The notes below the pieces were generated by a model. That model was not told where the DNA came from. It did no database searches and worked only from the letters and a program-made list of their open reading frames with translations. 64,000 nucleotides of DNA from Chloroflexota bacterium. GTDB lineage: Bacteria; Chloroflexota; Anaerolineae; Caldilineales; Caldilineaceae. Positions 8,333 through 20,974 of the stretch are shown piece by piece (the stretch's first letter is position 1; each line of letters opens with the position of its first letter). The translations under genes and the position numbers were made by a program. The stretch covers positions 186,001 to 250,000 of the forward strand of contig BOKO01000007.1 in NCBI GenBank assembly GCA_016861025.1, read 5' to 3'.

Positions 8333-9952
8333 TCAGCGTGCGAATGGGTTCGCCGCCGATGGTGCATATTCTTCCGCAACCCTCACATAGCCAGAGGGCG
8401 GCGTCAGTTCGAGCGGCGCGCTGGCTTCCGGGCCGCCTTGCGTGCGCTGAAAGGCGAAAAACTCCCACACAATGCGGCTGAGATCAGCCACGGACTGATT
8501 CGCCACTTCCCATCCCACCAGTCCAGGATTGAAGACGTAGACGCTGATCACATACGGCCCGGTCGGTCCCCACACCAGGGCGACGCCGCCTTGCTGCGCC
8601 GGCGAGAAGCCGTGTCGATGCACGATCCAGCGTTCGTCCCAATCAGGCAGACCGCGCCAGATCGGGTCGCGCAGCTCGTTGTGCGTCATGTAGAAAAGGA
8701 TCGTAGCGCATTCGTCGGGCGTGAGCGTGTCGGGATAGCGTTCGCGCAGTATGCCAACGTTCTGTGTGCACTGATAGATCGCCGCCAACAACGCCGCCAT
8801 GTCTTCGGGTGTAGTCTGCATGTTGGCGTCGGGGCGGGTGTTGGGGCGCTCGCGCTGGTTGGAAGGCGTCGTGATCGGCGTTTGCGCTATGCCGCCAAAC
8901 TCGCCCTGGGCAAAAGTGTTCTCCATCCCCAGGCTGCGTACAAAGGCGGTCAGACGTTGGGCGCCGATGGCTGCGTTGCCATCGCCCAGCCACGTCAGCG
9001 CGGCGTTGGCTGGCTCGTTTGCATCTTTGCCCAGCGCCCGGTCGAGCCACTGCCCCACCTGCTGTGCGTCGGGATCATCGGCTGCGATGCCGTTGGGCAG
9101 CTTCTCCATGACGGCTGCCGCCAACGCCAGACGCAGCGTTGCCATCGCCGAAAACGCGGCGTCGCCGTCCACGCTTGCGGCGTCGCCGTGCTGAAGATCG
9201 ATGACGCGCAAGGTTGTGAAAGCAGGATAATCGTCGAGCAGACGCACAAGTTGCGGCTCCAGATCAGCCATGGTTGGCATCGGCGGTGGAATTTCGCGCA
9301 ACGCCAGCGCGACCTCGCGATCGTCGTGGCTGGTCAGCCCGGCAATGATGCGATCGATGCTGGCGTCGACGTCAATTTCGTAACCAGGTGCGCCGGGCGC
9401 CCATTGTAGACCACGGCGTGGCTGTGGCACGGTGGCGGGAAAGGCGGAAGCATTGGCGTCATCGACGGATTCAGGAGCATCGATCACGCGCGCGGCGATG
9501 GGCGTCGTGTTTAGCTGCGCAGCGATCTCCTCGAGCCAGGCGCGCAACTTTGGCTCATCGATGGTGTAGCGCACCGCCACGTTGCGCACCTGCTGCGGCA
9601 ACCCGATCGCCTCGCGTACGGCGATGTCGACGAACTCCCAGCCTCCCAGGTACCGCCCGGCGTCGACGACCATCTGCTCGAAATCAACGGTGAACCCGAA
9701 GTCGTCGGGGTCGAGCATGAGCAGCCGATTCTGAAAGCGCACGCCGATCAATTCATGGTAGATGGGGTCAAGATGTTCACGAATCTCCTCAACGGTTTTC
9801 ATGCCGCTCACATCGACGCCGCCGAGCCGCACACCCGGTGGGACCGGCGCGGCGACGCCCTTGTAGTAGCTGTAGAGCGGGAAGAGCGATAGCAGGACTA
9901 TCAAGAGCAAGGTGAAGTTGATAAAGCGAGCAGAAGGAAGATGACGGCGCAA
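8333..9952 (-). CDS. Membrane-anchored YoaR-like domain plus degenerate beta-lactamase-fold protein
   Basis: A 539-residue protein with an N-terminal membrane anchor (about 11-30), then GVRLGGVDVSGMKTVEEI, typical of the YoaR/VanW N-terminal peptidoglycan-binding-type domain. The C-terminal half resembles class A beta-lactamase/serine hydrolase proteins. The SxxK position reads ATLR (about 271-274) and the KTG box reads RHG, so catalysis looks lost. The start is unusual: the only upstream in-frame start is TTG 9952, one codon after the guaA stop and in the same frame. It is probably translated by coupling to guaA. A cell-wall role is inferred. Confidence 0.7.
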   Translation of the reverse strand: MRRHLPSARFINFTLLLIVLLSLFPLYSYYKGVAAPVPPGVRLGGVDVSGMKTVEEIREHLDPIYHELIGVRFQNRLLMLDPDDFGFTVDFEQMVVDAGRYLGGWEFVDIAVREAIGLPQQVRNVAVRYTIDEPKLRAWLEEIAAQLNTTPIAARVIDAPESVDDANASAFPATVPQPRRGLQWAPGAPGYEIDVDASIDRIIAGLTSHDDREVALALREIPPPMPTMADLEPQLVRLLDDYPAFTTLRVIDLQHGDAASVDGDAAFSAMATLRLALAAAVMEKLPNGIAADDPDAQQVGQWLDRALGKDANEPANAALTWLGDGNAAIGAQRLTAFVRSLGMENTFAQGEFGGIAQTPITTPSNQRERPNTRPDANMQTTPEDMAALLAAIYQCTQNVGILRERYPDTLTPDECATILFYMTHNELRDPIWRGLPDWDERWIVHRHGFSPAQQGGVALVWGPTGPYVISVYVFNPGLVGWEVANQSVADLSRIVWEFFAFQRTQGGPEASAPLELTPPSGYVRVAEEYAPSAANPFAR

Positions 9953-9955
9953 ACT

Positions 9956-12254
<2,299 letters not shown>

Positions 12255-12262
12255 ACAACAAG

Positions 12263-12301
12263 AAGGGCGAGATGGTCAAAGGTGGACTCTCGCCCTTTTT
12301 T
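12263..12301 (+). terminator. Intrinsic terminator after rpsO
   Basis: A 9-bp stem AAGGGCGAG (12263-12271) with CTCGCCCTT (12289-12297), followed by a run of six T. It separates rpsO from pnp, so pnp transcription depends on read-through or its own promoter. Confidence 0.9.
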
Positions 12302-12403
12302 GTGTGTTCGAGCCTGAACGCGCTGACATGTAGGAAACGTTCGTCAGCAGCAAGTCTTGACAGTGGTTAGGTGGAATCTGCGCCGGTGAAGTCGGCGCCA
12401 GGA

Positions 12404-12470
12404 ACGAGGTCCGGCATTGGAGAGTGTTCCCAACCCCGTGTTGGGGCCACTCTCCAGTTCCGCACCTCGT
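12404..12470 (+). promoter_or_regulatory. Long hairpin in pnp leader, candidate RNase III/PNPase control element
   Basis: The arms 12404-12426 and 12448-12470 pair over 23 positions with only two mismatches, and an inner 6-bp stem (CCCAAC with GTTGGG) closes a 5-nt loop. The result is a nearly continuous duplex of about 29 bp roughly 130 nt before the pnp start. E. coli pnp is autoregulated through such a leader duplex cut by RNase III; a similar role here is inferred. Confidence 0.65.
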
Positions 12471-12524
12471 CGGTATTCTTCTCTACTACGCCACGTCTGA
12501 CAACCTGCACTATTGTTGTTGGAT

Positions 12525-12568
12525 GCAGCCATCCAGCAGTTCCGCCTGTGCGGTTGCTCGATGGCTGC
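12525..12568 (+). promoter_or_regulatory. Second hairpin in pnp leader
   Basis: GCAGCCATC (12525-12533) pairs perfectly with GATGGCTGC (12560-12568), ending about 16 nt before the ribosome site AAGAGG of pnp. It may influence translation initiation or RNA stability. Confidence 0.5.
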
Positions 12569-12599
12569 CTGAGAGTATGTTTTTAAGAGGTAACAAAGT

Positions 12600-14846
12600 A
12601 TGCAAATGTTTCAAGGCACCCAACTCTTCACTGCCGAAGTGGGTGGAAGAACCCTCGCGATTGAATCAGGTCTGTTGGCGCCACAGGCAGGAGGCGCCGT
12701 CACCGTACGCTATGGCGACACTGTGCTCCTGGCGACGGCGGTCATGAGCAAAGATGTTCGTTCAGGATTGAACTTCTTTCCGCTAACGGTCGAATTTGAG
12801 GAGCGTCTCTACGCTGCGGGTCGTATACCAGGCAGCTTTTTCCGGCGTGAGGGCAAGCCAAGCGAGCAGGCGATCCTGATGTCGCGCCTGGTCGATCGCC
12901 CGCTGCGCCCGCTCTTTCCAAAGGGAATGCGCAACGAGGTGCAGGTGATCGTCACCGCCATGGCCACCGACGGACAGAATTTGATGGATCCGCTGGCGAT
13001 CATTGCGGCCTCCGCTGCGTTGGCGGTCAGCGACATCCCGTGGAATGGGCCGATCGCAGGGACGACAATCGGCTTCGTCGATGGCGAATTTGTCGTCAAC
13101 CCGACCGCCGCACAAATGGAGCACAGCAGCCTGAGTCTGGTGGCGGCCGGCACCGACGACAATATTCTGATGGTCGAAGCCGGCGCCAACGAGTTGCCAG
13201 AAGACCTGGTTCTCGAAGCGCTCAAGCTGGCGCATGAGACCAATCGCGTTGTCATCGCGGCAATCAACAATCTACGCGCTGCGCTTGGCAAAGAAAAGGC
13301 GGAAGCGTCGATCTTCCTGCCCACTGCCGAGGTGGAGGCGGAAATTTCAGCGTTAGCCGCCGCCAAAATCTCAGCATTGCTGGAGCAAGGTCTGGGCAAA
13401 GTTGAGCTGAACAACGGTCTCGACGCCATCAAAGCTGAAATTCAGGCAGCGTTCGCTGAGCGCGTTGCCGAAGGAACGGTCTCCGCTGTTGAGATCGACG
13501 ACGCCTACGAAGCGATTTTGAAAAAAGTCACGCGCAAGCGCATCCTGGAAACAGGCATTCGCCCCGACGGCCGCACGACGACGCAGATTCGCCCAATCAG
13601 CGTGCAGGTGGGCAACCTGCCGCGCGTGCACGGCTCTGGCCTCTTCATGCGCGGCGAGACGCACGTGCTCACCATCGCCACGCTTGGCACGCCCGGCGAC
13701 GCCCAACGTCTCGACTCGTTGCTGCCCGGCGAAGAGAAACGCTATATGCACCATTACAACTTCCCCCCCTTCAGCACCGGCGAAGCCACGCCGATGCGCG
13801 GCCCCAAGCGCCGCGAGATCGGCCACGGCGCCCTGGCCGAGCGGGCGCTGGTTCCTGTCATCCCAGAAGATTTCCCATACACGTTGCGCCTGGTCAGCGA
13901 AGTGCTCAGTTCCAACGGCTCGACCAGCATGGGGTCGGTCTGCGGCAGCACATTAGCGTTGATGGACGCAGGTGTGCCGATCACGGCGCCGGTGGCTGGT
14001 ATAGCCATGGGGTTGATCCAGGATATGGAGAGCGGCGCTTACCAGGTGCTCAGCGACATCCAGGGCATGGAAGATGCGCTCGGCGACATGGACTTCAAGG
14101 TCGCCGGCACTGAGCACGGCATCACTGCGCTGCAGATGGACTTGAAGATCAAAGGGCTGGATTTCGACATCTTGCAAAAGGCGCTTGACCAGGCGCGTGA
14201 AGGACGCATGCACATCATGGGCAAAATGCTCGAAGTGCTGCCCAAATCACGCGAGAAACTGAGCGAATATGCGCCGCGCATCCTGACCCATCACATTGAC
14301 CCTGAAAAGATCGGCAAGTTGATCGGACCGGGCGGCAAAACCGTGCGCGGTTTGCAGGAAACCTTTGGCGTCAAGATCGACATCGAGGAAGATGGCACAG
14401 TCTACATCTCCGGCGAAGGCTTGAACGCCGAACGCGCGCTGGCGGAAGTGCAGCGCATGACCGAAGATATTGAGGTCGGCAAAATTTACACCGGCACTGT
14501 CGTGCGCGTCGAACCCTATGGCGCATTTGTCAACATCATGCCGGGCGTCGATGGCATGGTGCACATCAGCCAGCTCGCCGACTATCGCGTCGATAAGGTT
14601 GAAGACATCGCCAAGTTGGGCGACGAGCTGACAGCCATGGTGATCGATGTTGATCCAGGCGGCAAAGTGCGCATGAGCCGGCAAGCCGTGCTCGAAGGCT
14701 GGAGCGTCGAAGAGGCGCGCAGCCGCGACCGCGGCGCCCGTCCGGCGCGCAACGGCGGCGACCGCGGGGGGGATCGCGACCGCGGCGATCGAGGGGGTCG
14801 CGGGGGCGACCGTCGCTATGATCGCGGGGGCGACCGCCGCCGGTAA
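12600..14846 (+). CDS. pnp: Polyribonucleotide nucleotidyltransferase (PNPase)
   Basis: Phosphorolytic 3'-5' exoribonuclease and RNA polymerase of mRNA decay, 748 residues. Two RNase PH-like domains are visible, the first starting FTAEVGGRTLAIESGLLAPQAGG and the second containing RPDGRTTTQIRPISVQV and STSMGSVCGSTLALMDAGVP. They are followed by a KH domain (KIGKLIGPGGKTVRGLQE) and an S1 domain (VGKIYTGTVVRVEPYGAFVNI). The last 45 residues are an Arg/Gly/Asp-rich RGG-like tail that is longer than in many homologues and probably binds RNA. The start follows AAGAGG at good spacing. Confidence 0.97.
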   Translation: MQMFQGTQLFTAEVGGRTLAIESGLLAPQAGGAVTVRYGDTVLLATAVMSKDVRSGLNFFPLTVEFEERLYAAGRIPGSFFRREGKPSEQAILMSRLVDRPLRPLFPKGMRNEVQVIVTAMATDGQNLMDPLAIIAASAALAVSDIPWNGPIAGTTIGFVDGEFVVNPTAAQMEHSSLSLVAAGTDDNILMVEAGANELPEDLVLEALKLAHETNRVVIAAINNLRAALGKEKAEASIFLPTAEVEAEISALAAAKISALLEQGLGKVELNNGLDAIKAEIQAAFAERVAEGTVSAVEIDDAYEAILKKVTRKRILETGIRPDGRTTTQIRPISVQVGNLPRVHGSGLFMRGETHVLTIATLGTPGDAQRLDSLLPGEEKRYMHHYNFPPFSTGEATPMRGPKRREIGHGALAERALVPVIPEDFPYTLRLVSEVLSSNGSTSMGSVCGSTLALMDAGVPITAPVAGIAMGLIQDMESGAYQVLSDIQGMEDALGDMDFKVAGTEHGITALQMDLKIKGLDFDILQKALDQAREGRMHIMGKMLEVLPKSREKLSEYAPRILTHHIDPEKIGKLIGPGGKTVRGLQETFGVKIDIEEDGTVYISGEGLNAERALAEVQRMTEDIEVGKIYTGTVVRVEPYGAFVNIMPGVDGMVHISQLADYRVDKVEDIAKLGDELTAMVIDVDPGGKVRMSRQAVLEGWSVEEARSRDRGARPARNGGDRGGDRDRGDRGGRGGDRRYDRGGDRRR

Positions 14847-14876
14847 AACGTCGTTGCGTCGTCAAATGCACCAGTC

Positions 14877-14923
14877 TCAGCCCTGCTGCATCGAGGTGAA
14901 CAGCGTTGATGCAACAGGGCTGA
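14877..14923 (+). terminator. Hairpin downstream of pnp
   Basis: TCAGCCCTG (14877-14885) pairs with CAGGGCTGA (14915-14923), with an inner TGCATC/GATGCA stem. It lacks a T-run; it is either a factor-dependent terminator or a 3' stabiliser. Confidence 0.55.
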
Positions 14924-14977
14924 CAAGACGGTGAACATCCGTCCATCCAATTTCTTGTGTCAGGTTGATGTCTGCCC

Positions 14978-15970
14978 GTGGAACATTCTGAATTGCTGTC
15001 CAGCGCGCCGCCCCCGCCTGGGCTGGATCACCCGTTCGACCGTTTTCAACGTCATCGGGATGTTCAGCTCGTTGTTGCACGCATGGCCGCAGCGTTGGGT
15101 CGGTCGCGGCTGCGCGTGCTCGACGTGGGCGGCGCCGAACTAACGCAACAATTCATGCCTGAGCATGAGATCATCGTCACAAACCTTTCCCTCGAACATC
15201 CCTTTGCGGTGCAAAGCAGTGGTGCAGCGTTGCCGTTCATCGACAATGCGTTCGATGTTGTCTTGACAATAGACACGCTTGAGCACATCCCTCCTGCTGA
15301 TCGACAGATGTTCCTCAGCGAGATGATGCGGGTGGCGAACAGCTATGTGTTGATCACCGGACCATTTGCAAGCCCGATCAACCATGAGGCGGAGCGACTG
15401 CTCGATGATTACATCTTCGAGACAACCGGTCAACATTATTACTATCTTGCAGAGCATCTGGAGTTTGGCCTGCCCGCATTGCATGATACGGAACGGCAGT
15501 TGATTGCCGACGGCTGCGCAACATTCACTATCCCTAGCGGTTATACACCGCGCTGGATCGCCATGATGCTTCTGCGCTTCTCAATGGCTGGGACAGCGCA
15601 AGGGCGCGCTGCAAATCAGTGGTTAGAGAAGTTATACAACCATCAGTTCTACTGGATAGACCACACGGAGCCAAGCTACCGGCAGGTGGTTATCGCCGCA
15701 AAAGATGGCAGCATCGAAGCAATTCGAGAGATCGGCAATCTCTTCGCCGTCGGTAAATCAGCCTATGGCGAGCCTGATTTCGATCATTTGCTTGCGCTCT
15801 GGCAAACCATGTCTGTTGCACGCATCTTCGATGCATACGAACAAAAAATTTCGCTGCTACAGTCTCAAAACGAGATGATGGCGGCTAACATCAAAGCGTT
15901 TGAATCTGGCCGATTCATGCGCTTCATGTCCACTATCCACGCACTGCGCCGCCATTTTGAGGGAGTCTAA
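14978..15970 (+). CDS. Class I SAM-dependent methyltransferase
   Basis: A 330-residue protein. The N-terminal half is a Methyltransf_11-type Rossmann domain: motif I LRVLDVGGAE near residue 45, and the acidic/DTLEHIPPADRQMFLSEMMRV segment typical of small-molecule methyltransferases. The C-terminal part (MSVARIFDAYEQKISLLQSQNEMMAANIKAF) looks helical and coiled-coil forming. Base composition is lower in GC than the surrounding genes, suggesting a different history. The start is GTG 14978 with only a weak ribosome site, so a slightly later start is possible. The substrate is unknown; sugar or lipid targets are common for such proteins. Confidence 0.75.
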   Translation: MEHSELLSSAPPPPGLDHPFDRFQRHRDVQLVVARMAAALGRSRLRVLDVGGAELTQQFMPEHEIIVTNLSLEHPFAVQSSGAALPFIDNAFDVVLTIDTLEHIPPADRQMFLSEMMRVANSYVLITGPFASPINHEAERLLDDYIFETTGQHYYYLAEHLEFGLPALHDTERQLIADGCATFTIPSGYTPRWIAMMLLRFSMAGTAQGRAANQWLEKLYNHQFYWIDHTEPSYRQVVIAAKDGSIEAIREIGNLFAVGKSAYGEPDFDHLLALWQTMSVARIFDAYEQKISLLQSQNEMMAANIKAFESGRFMRFMSTIHALRRHFEGV

Positions 15971-16013
15971 CGGCGGCCGTTTCCTGTCATCGTTCCATCA
16001 CTGGCGAGACAAA

Positions 16014-17588
16014 TCAGGGTTCGGGGTGCTCGCGACCAGATACAGCTCGCTCGTGCTCCCCATCCGCGCCATTGACGCGGGAAGAGTGATCGGGAGTTTT
16101 CGGCGGAGACGCCCCATCTCCTTCAGCGCCATCGACCGGGTCGAATTTGGGCTTACCGTCAGAGACCGACTCATGCCTTTCGTCGGTTGATTTCACCTTG
16201 CTGCGCCGAACCTCCAGCTCACGACCGGAAACCTTGCGCCGATACGACCGCGGCGGTGGATCGGTGAGCAGACGTCCTCCGAAGGGCGGATAATCCAAAA
16301 GTTTGGCGTGCACATAGCTGCCGATCACGCGGAAACTGGCGGCCACTGGCGGCGCAAGCAATGCGCCGAGAATCCCCGCAGTAGTCAGACCGACGGCTAC
16401 AGCGCAGATGACAATGATCGGGTGCAAATTCACGCTGTCGCCGATGATGCGCGGCACCAAAATGTTGTTTTCCAGTTGCTGGATCAGAAAATAGATGCCA
16501 ACCGTGATCAACGCAAAGCCCAAATTGTTGATGCCCAGATCGCGCATGACATCGCTTCCCTGGATCAACGCCACAATGACGGCAGGTATGGTGGCGATGA
16601 CAGGCCCCAGATTCGGCACAACTTCGAGCAAACCGGCAATGATGGCAAGGATCAGCGCTCCCGGCATTCCAACCAATATCAGCGCCAGATATGTCATGGC
16701 GCCCACAACAATGCCAAGTATCAATTGTCCGCGCAGAAACGATTGCCAGACTCGACCAATGCGACGGAGCAGATCAGCCAGTTCAGAACGATAAGAAGGC
16801 GGAAAGAGTCCGTGGATATACGCCCGAATGCGCGGTGCGTCGATTGTCATATAGAGGCTGACAAACAATGTGACGAGCACGGTCAAAAACACAGAGAAGA
16901 TGCCGCCAACAACGCTGACGCCGATATTGAAGGTGCTTCCTACAAGAGTTGTTGTAGTGCTCAACAAATTCTGAATGTAGCTCAGGATGTCGTTGACCGA
17001 TGGGATAAACTGGATTTGTTGCGCGTTCTCCTGAATTAGAGCAAAGAACTCACCGATCGGCAATACATAGCCCAACACAACGATTTCGGCTGGAAGGCCG
17101 CGCATCGTTTCATCCAACCATGAAATCACGGAGCGCGCCGTGCCGGGGACATTGAAGTTCGCCAGGGTGCGCAGCTGGTCGATCAAAGCCGGCACAAAAA
17201 TAATCGGCAATAGCACAAGCACAACAATCACAAACAAATAAACGACCAGCGTGCTGATCGCGCGCGGAATTTTAATTCGCTCCGCCAGATTGACGATCGG
17301 GCTAAGCAGATAGGAGAGAATGCCCGCCACCAGAATCATTGGCAGGATGTTGCGGCTGATGTAGAGCACAAAAACGACCGCAACCAGCATGATCACAAGT
17401 ACAGTGCGTTTGGTCGCCAGATCCCAGCTTGAATCCTCTCCTGGCTGTGTCACAGCTTCGATGGCGGCGACCAATGAGTCCGCCGCTTCGGTTGGCGCCG
17501 AAGCTTCAATGGGAGAAGAAACGCCATCATCCGCCAAGGGGTAGGACGGTTCGATTTGGTTCGTTGCACTTCGCGTCGGTTCGTTCAT
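16014..17588 (-). CDS. AI-2E family transporter (PerM/YdgG-type permease)
   Basis: About 524 residues. After a Ser/Ala/Glu-rich cytosolic N-terminus come roughly eight membrane helices, with family segments VAGILSYLLSPIVNLAERI, LVGMPGALILAIIAGLLEVVPNLGPVIATIPA and LGALLAPPVAASFRVI. Family members export AI-2 or other small molecules, or work as Na+/H+ antiporters; the substrate here is unknown. The last 70 residues are hydrophilic and probably disordered. An upstream ATG at 17615 is also possible; 17588 was preferred because GGTGGA lies 13 nt before it. Neither start is strong. Confidence 0.82.
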   Translation of the reverse strand: MNEPTRSATNQIEPSYPLADDGVSSPIEASAPTEAADSLVAAIEAVTQPGEDSSWDLATKRTVLVIMLVAVVFVLYISRNILPMILVAGILSYLLSPIVNLAERIKIPRAISTLVVYLFVIVVLVLLPIIFVPALIDQLRTLANFNVPGTARSVISWLDETMRGLPAEIVVLGYVLPIGEFFALIQENAQQIQFIPSVNDILSYIQNLLSTTTTLVGSTFNIGVSVVGGIFSVFLTVLVTLFVSLYMTIDAPRIRAYIHGLFPPSYRSELADLLRRIGRVWQSFLRGQLILGIVVGAMTYLALILVGMPGALILAIIAGLLEVVPNLGPVIATIPAVIVALIQGSDVMRDLGINNLGFALITVGIYFLIQQLENNILVPRIIGDSVNLHPIIVICAVAVGLTTAGILGALLAPPVAASFRVIGSYVHAKLLDYPPFGGRLLTDPPPRSYRRKVSGRELEVRRSKVKSTDERHESVSDGKPKFDPVDGAEGDGASPPKTPDHSSRVNGADGEHERAVSGREHPEP

Positions 17589-17665
17589 CTGATTTTTGGG
17601 TCCACCAACTCGCATCGGTACGGCCGGGACTTTACCACTCTATATTTATTAAACCCGCTGCTCAT

Positions 17666-17716
17666 GCAGAGGTCGCGCCTCTTTGATGATGGCTCCATAT
17701 CGCGGAGCCCCTCTGC
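17666..17716. other. Nested inverted repeat between AI-2E permease and dipeptidase
   Basis: GCAGAGG (17666-17672) pairs with CCTCTGC (17710-17716), and inside it GGCTCC (17691-17696) pairs with GGAGCC (17704-17709). It may terminate or stabilise the minus-strand dipeptidase transcript. No T-run is seen. Confidence 0.4.
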
Positions 17717-17734
17717 TTCCAGATTTTGCGGTTA

Positions 17735-18715
17735 TCAACCAAGCACAGTGTGAATGACGCGCAATAAATTCTCGCCCAAAACTTTGCGGATCACTCTGGC
17801 ATCGTGGCCGCGTTCGACCAGTCGCTGCGTGATCAATGGATAGCAAGTTGCGTCCTTCATCTCCTGCGCCATCGACCAACCGTCGAAGTCGCTGCCCAGC
17901 GCCACGTGATCGGGGCCGACAACGGAGAGCATGTGTTCAATGTTGGCGATGATGTCATCGATCGTGGCCGTCGCCGGGTTTTGGTGATTGAGAAACGCGT
18001 CAACGAAGGTTACGCCGATCACGCCGCCGCCGGCTGCAATCGCCTCCATCTGCGCATCGGTCAGGTTGCGCCGATGGTCGCAGAGCGCGCGGGCGTTGCT
18101 GTGGCTGGCGATGATCGGCTGTTGGCTAACGGCGAGCACATCGGCCAAACCGGCCGGCGAGAGATGGCTGACATCGAGGATGACGCCAAGGCGGTTGCAC
18201 TCCTCCACCACCTGCACACCGAATTCGGTCAAGCCGCCGTTGGTGCGGCTTTCGGCGACGCCGTCGCACGCTGCGTTGCGATTGTTCCACGCCAGTCCCA
18301 GATTGCGCAGCCCAAGCCGATAGAACTGGCGCAGCACGCCGATGCTGGCGTCGAGCGCCTCGGCGCCTTCCAGCCCGGCGATGCCGGCGATCTTGCCCGC
18401 GGCTTTGGCGCGCAGAATGTCGTCGGCGTTGCGCGCCAGCACGAACTGGTCGGGCAGCGCCTCGGCAAGCAGGTGAAGCTGGTCGAGCCGCTCCAGCGCA
18501 TGCACGGTGGCGCCGTGCCGCTGGTAGGGCTTGGGCACGTAACAGGCGAAAAATTGCACATCGACGCCGCCCTCACGCAACCGCGGCAGATCGATATGCC
18601 CGCGGTCGGAGCGCTCGCCCAGCCACCGCCCCTGCTCAAGCTGGTCGCCAATGCTGTCGCAGTGGCCGTCGATCACAATCGCGTCGAAGTGAAGTGAGAG
18701 AAAAGCATTCGTCAT
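17735..18715 (-). CDS. Membrane dipeptidase, peptidase family M19
   Basis: A zinc dipeptidase of about 326 residues in the renal dipeptidase family. Metal ligands are recognisable: HxD in IDGHCDS (about 18-20), Glu in AGLEGAEAL, and histidines in LDVSHLSPAG and IASHSNARALCDHRRNL. The ATG at 18715 was chosen because the longer frame up to 18799 would run into the HNH gene. It probably hydrolyses dipeptides, possibly D-amino acid containing. It is the last of four minus-strand genes starting at the NurA gene. Confidence 0.9.
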   Translation of the reverse strand: MTNAFLSLHFDAIVIDGHCDSIGDQLEQGRWLGERSDRGHIDLPRLREGGVDVQFFACYVPKPYQRHGATVHALERLDQLHLLAEALPDQFVLARNADDILRAKAAGKIAGIAGLEGAEALDASIGVLRQFYRLGLRNLGLAWNNRNAACDGVAESRTNGGLTEFGVQVVEECNRLGVILDVSHLSPAGLADVLAVSQQPIIASHSNARALCDHRRNLTDAQMEAIAAGGGVIGVTFVDAFLNHQNPATATIDDIIANIEHMLSVVGPDHVALGSDFDGWSMAQEMKDATCYPLITQRLVERGHDARVIRKVLGENLLRVIHTVLG

Positions 18716-18755
18716 AGCAGACTCATCAGTTTCATTGACTGGTGGAAGTCCTGGT

Positions 18756-19265
18756 TCATGCGCCCGAAAGCCGGGACAACTCGTCAAGAACTTCCTCAAG
18801 CGATTTAGATAGCGTTTGTATACGTTGTTCGAGGCGAGTGCGCTCCTCTTGCGCCTCCAGCAGTCCTTGCCGTATCAACTGCACATCCTGCCGAACGCGC
18901 CGCAATGCAAGCAGCGGCGGCCGATTCAACTGTAGCCGTTCAATGTGAAACCGCCCGGTTTCTGCCAAACCGACTACACTTCCATCAAGCTGTAGCTGCA
19001 AGTGCTGTGAAAGATCATCCTTTTGCGGATGCAGAATACGGAGCCGAGCAGACATCCCATCAGTGGGCCAGAAATCTCCCTTGCGCCGATTGCAGTTTGA
19101 ACAACAATAGACAAGATTGTCCAGCTCATCACCACCGCCCGTAGAACGCGGCTGATAGTGATCGATCTCTAGCAAACTACCGGTTTCGTCTTCTTGCACC
19201 CCACAATATCCACAGCGGTATTGAAAGTTGTGTCGTACAGCGTCCCGGACTCCTTGAGCAACCAT
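18756..19265 (-). CDS. HNH endonuclease with coiled-coil tail
   Basis: A 169-residue protein. An HNH nuclease core fills the first 65 residues: zinc knuckle RCGYCG (Cys 18, 21), catalytic EIDHYQPRSTGG (His 36), LDNLVYCCSNCNRRKGD (Asn 50, Cys 55/58). The C-terminal third (LLEAQEERTRLEQRIQTLSK) is a predicted coiled coil. It starts 21 nt after a small coiled-coil protein gene, so the two likely form a pair. The lower GC of these two genes compared with flanks suggests acquisition. The target is unknown; it could be a DNA nuclease in repair or a stand-alone mobile nuclease. Confidence 0.85.
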   Translation of the reverse strand: MVAQGVRDAVRHNFQYRCGYCGVQEDETGSLLEIDHYQPRSTGGGDELDNLVYCCSNCNRRKGDFWPTDGMSARLRILHPQKDDLSQHLQLQLDGSVVGLAETGRFHIERLQLNRPPLLALRRVRQDVQLIRQGLLEAQEERTRLEQRIQTLSKSLEEVLDELSRLSGA

Positions 19266-19286
19266 CTTGGCATCTCGCTATGCCGA

Positions 19287-19628
19287 TCACGAAGATTGAC
19301 TTCTAATTCGCTCGTAAGCACTTTGAATCGCCTTGTGCTCTCCTAGTAACCCGGCGAGCGCGACCTTTGCCCGATTCAGCAAGTCCTCTTGCTGCTCGAC
19401 GATGGCGCTAAGCAATGCATTCTCTGCGTTCAATCGGCCATAGGACATCTGAAGATGTTGCTGTTCCTCACGCATCTGCTTGATCGCCGGATTTAGCATT
19501 GCCCATTCCTCTTGTTCCAGTTCGGAGAACAGGTAGTCCAACTCCTGCCGCTCCTCTGCACTCAATCCAGATTCGACCTGTTTGCGCTGGAGTTCGTTCA
19601 AGTGTTGTTGCTTTATCTCATCCCACAT
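19287..19628 (-). CDS. Small coiled-coil protein, partner of the HNH nuclease
   Basis: A 113-residue acidic protein, not recognised as a named family. Nearly all of it is predicted helical with heptad-like leucines (ELQRKQVESGLSAEERQEL, then LLSAIVEQQEDLLNRAKVALAGLLGEH). The start ATG 19628 is preferred over the longer frame because GAGGTG lies 6 nt upstream. It ends 21 nt before the HNH gene. It may tether or control the nuclease through coiled-coil contact with the HNH tail; that is inference only. Confidence 0.65.
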   Translation of the reverse strand: MWDEIKQQHLNELQRKQVESGLSAEERQELDYLFSELEQEEWAMLNPAIKQMREEQQHLQMSYGRLNAENALLSAIVEQQEDLLNRAKVALAGLLGEHKAIQSAYERIRSQSS

Positions 19629-19721
19629 GGAGCACCTCAACGTATCAGGAACGCTGCACTCTTTACTCTTCCTGCATCCATTATAACCCACAGCCAGGCA
19701 GATATCGGTGACGTGGCTGGC

Positions 19722-20935
<1,214 letters not shown>

Positions 20936-20974
20936 GCAGTTTTGGGAATTGGCAACGGAAAGGATTATTGACGC

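Noticed and set aside
16308..17039. Plus-strand ORF opposite the AI-2E permease
   Set aside because: Composition (Asp/His/Gln-rich) is typical of an antisense shadow of a membrane protein; no ribosome site.
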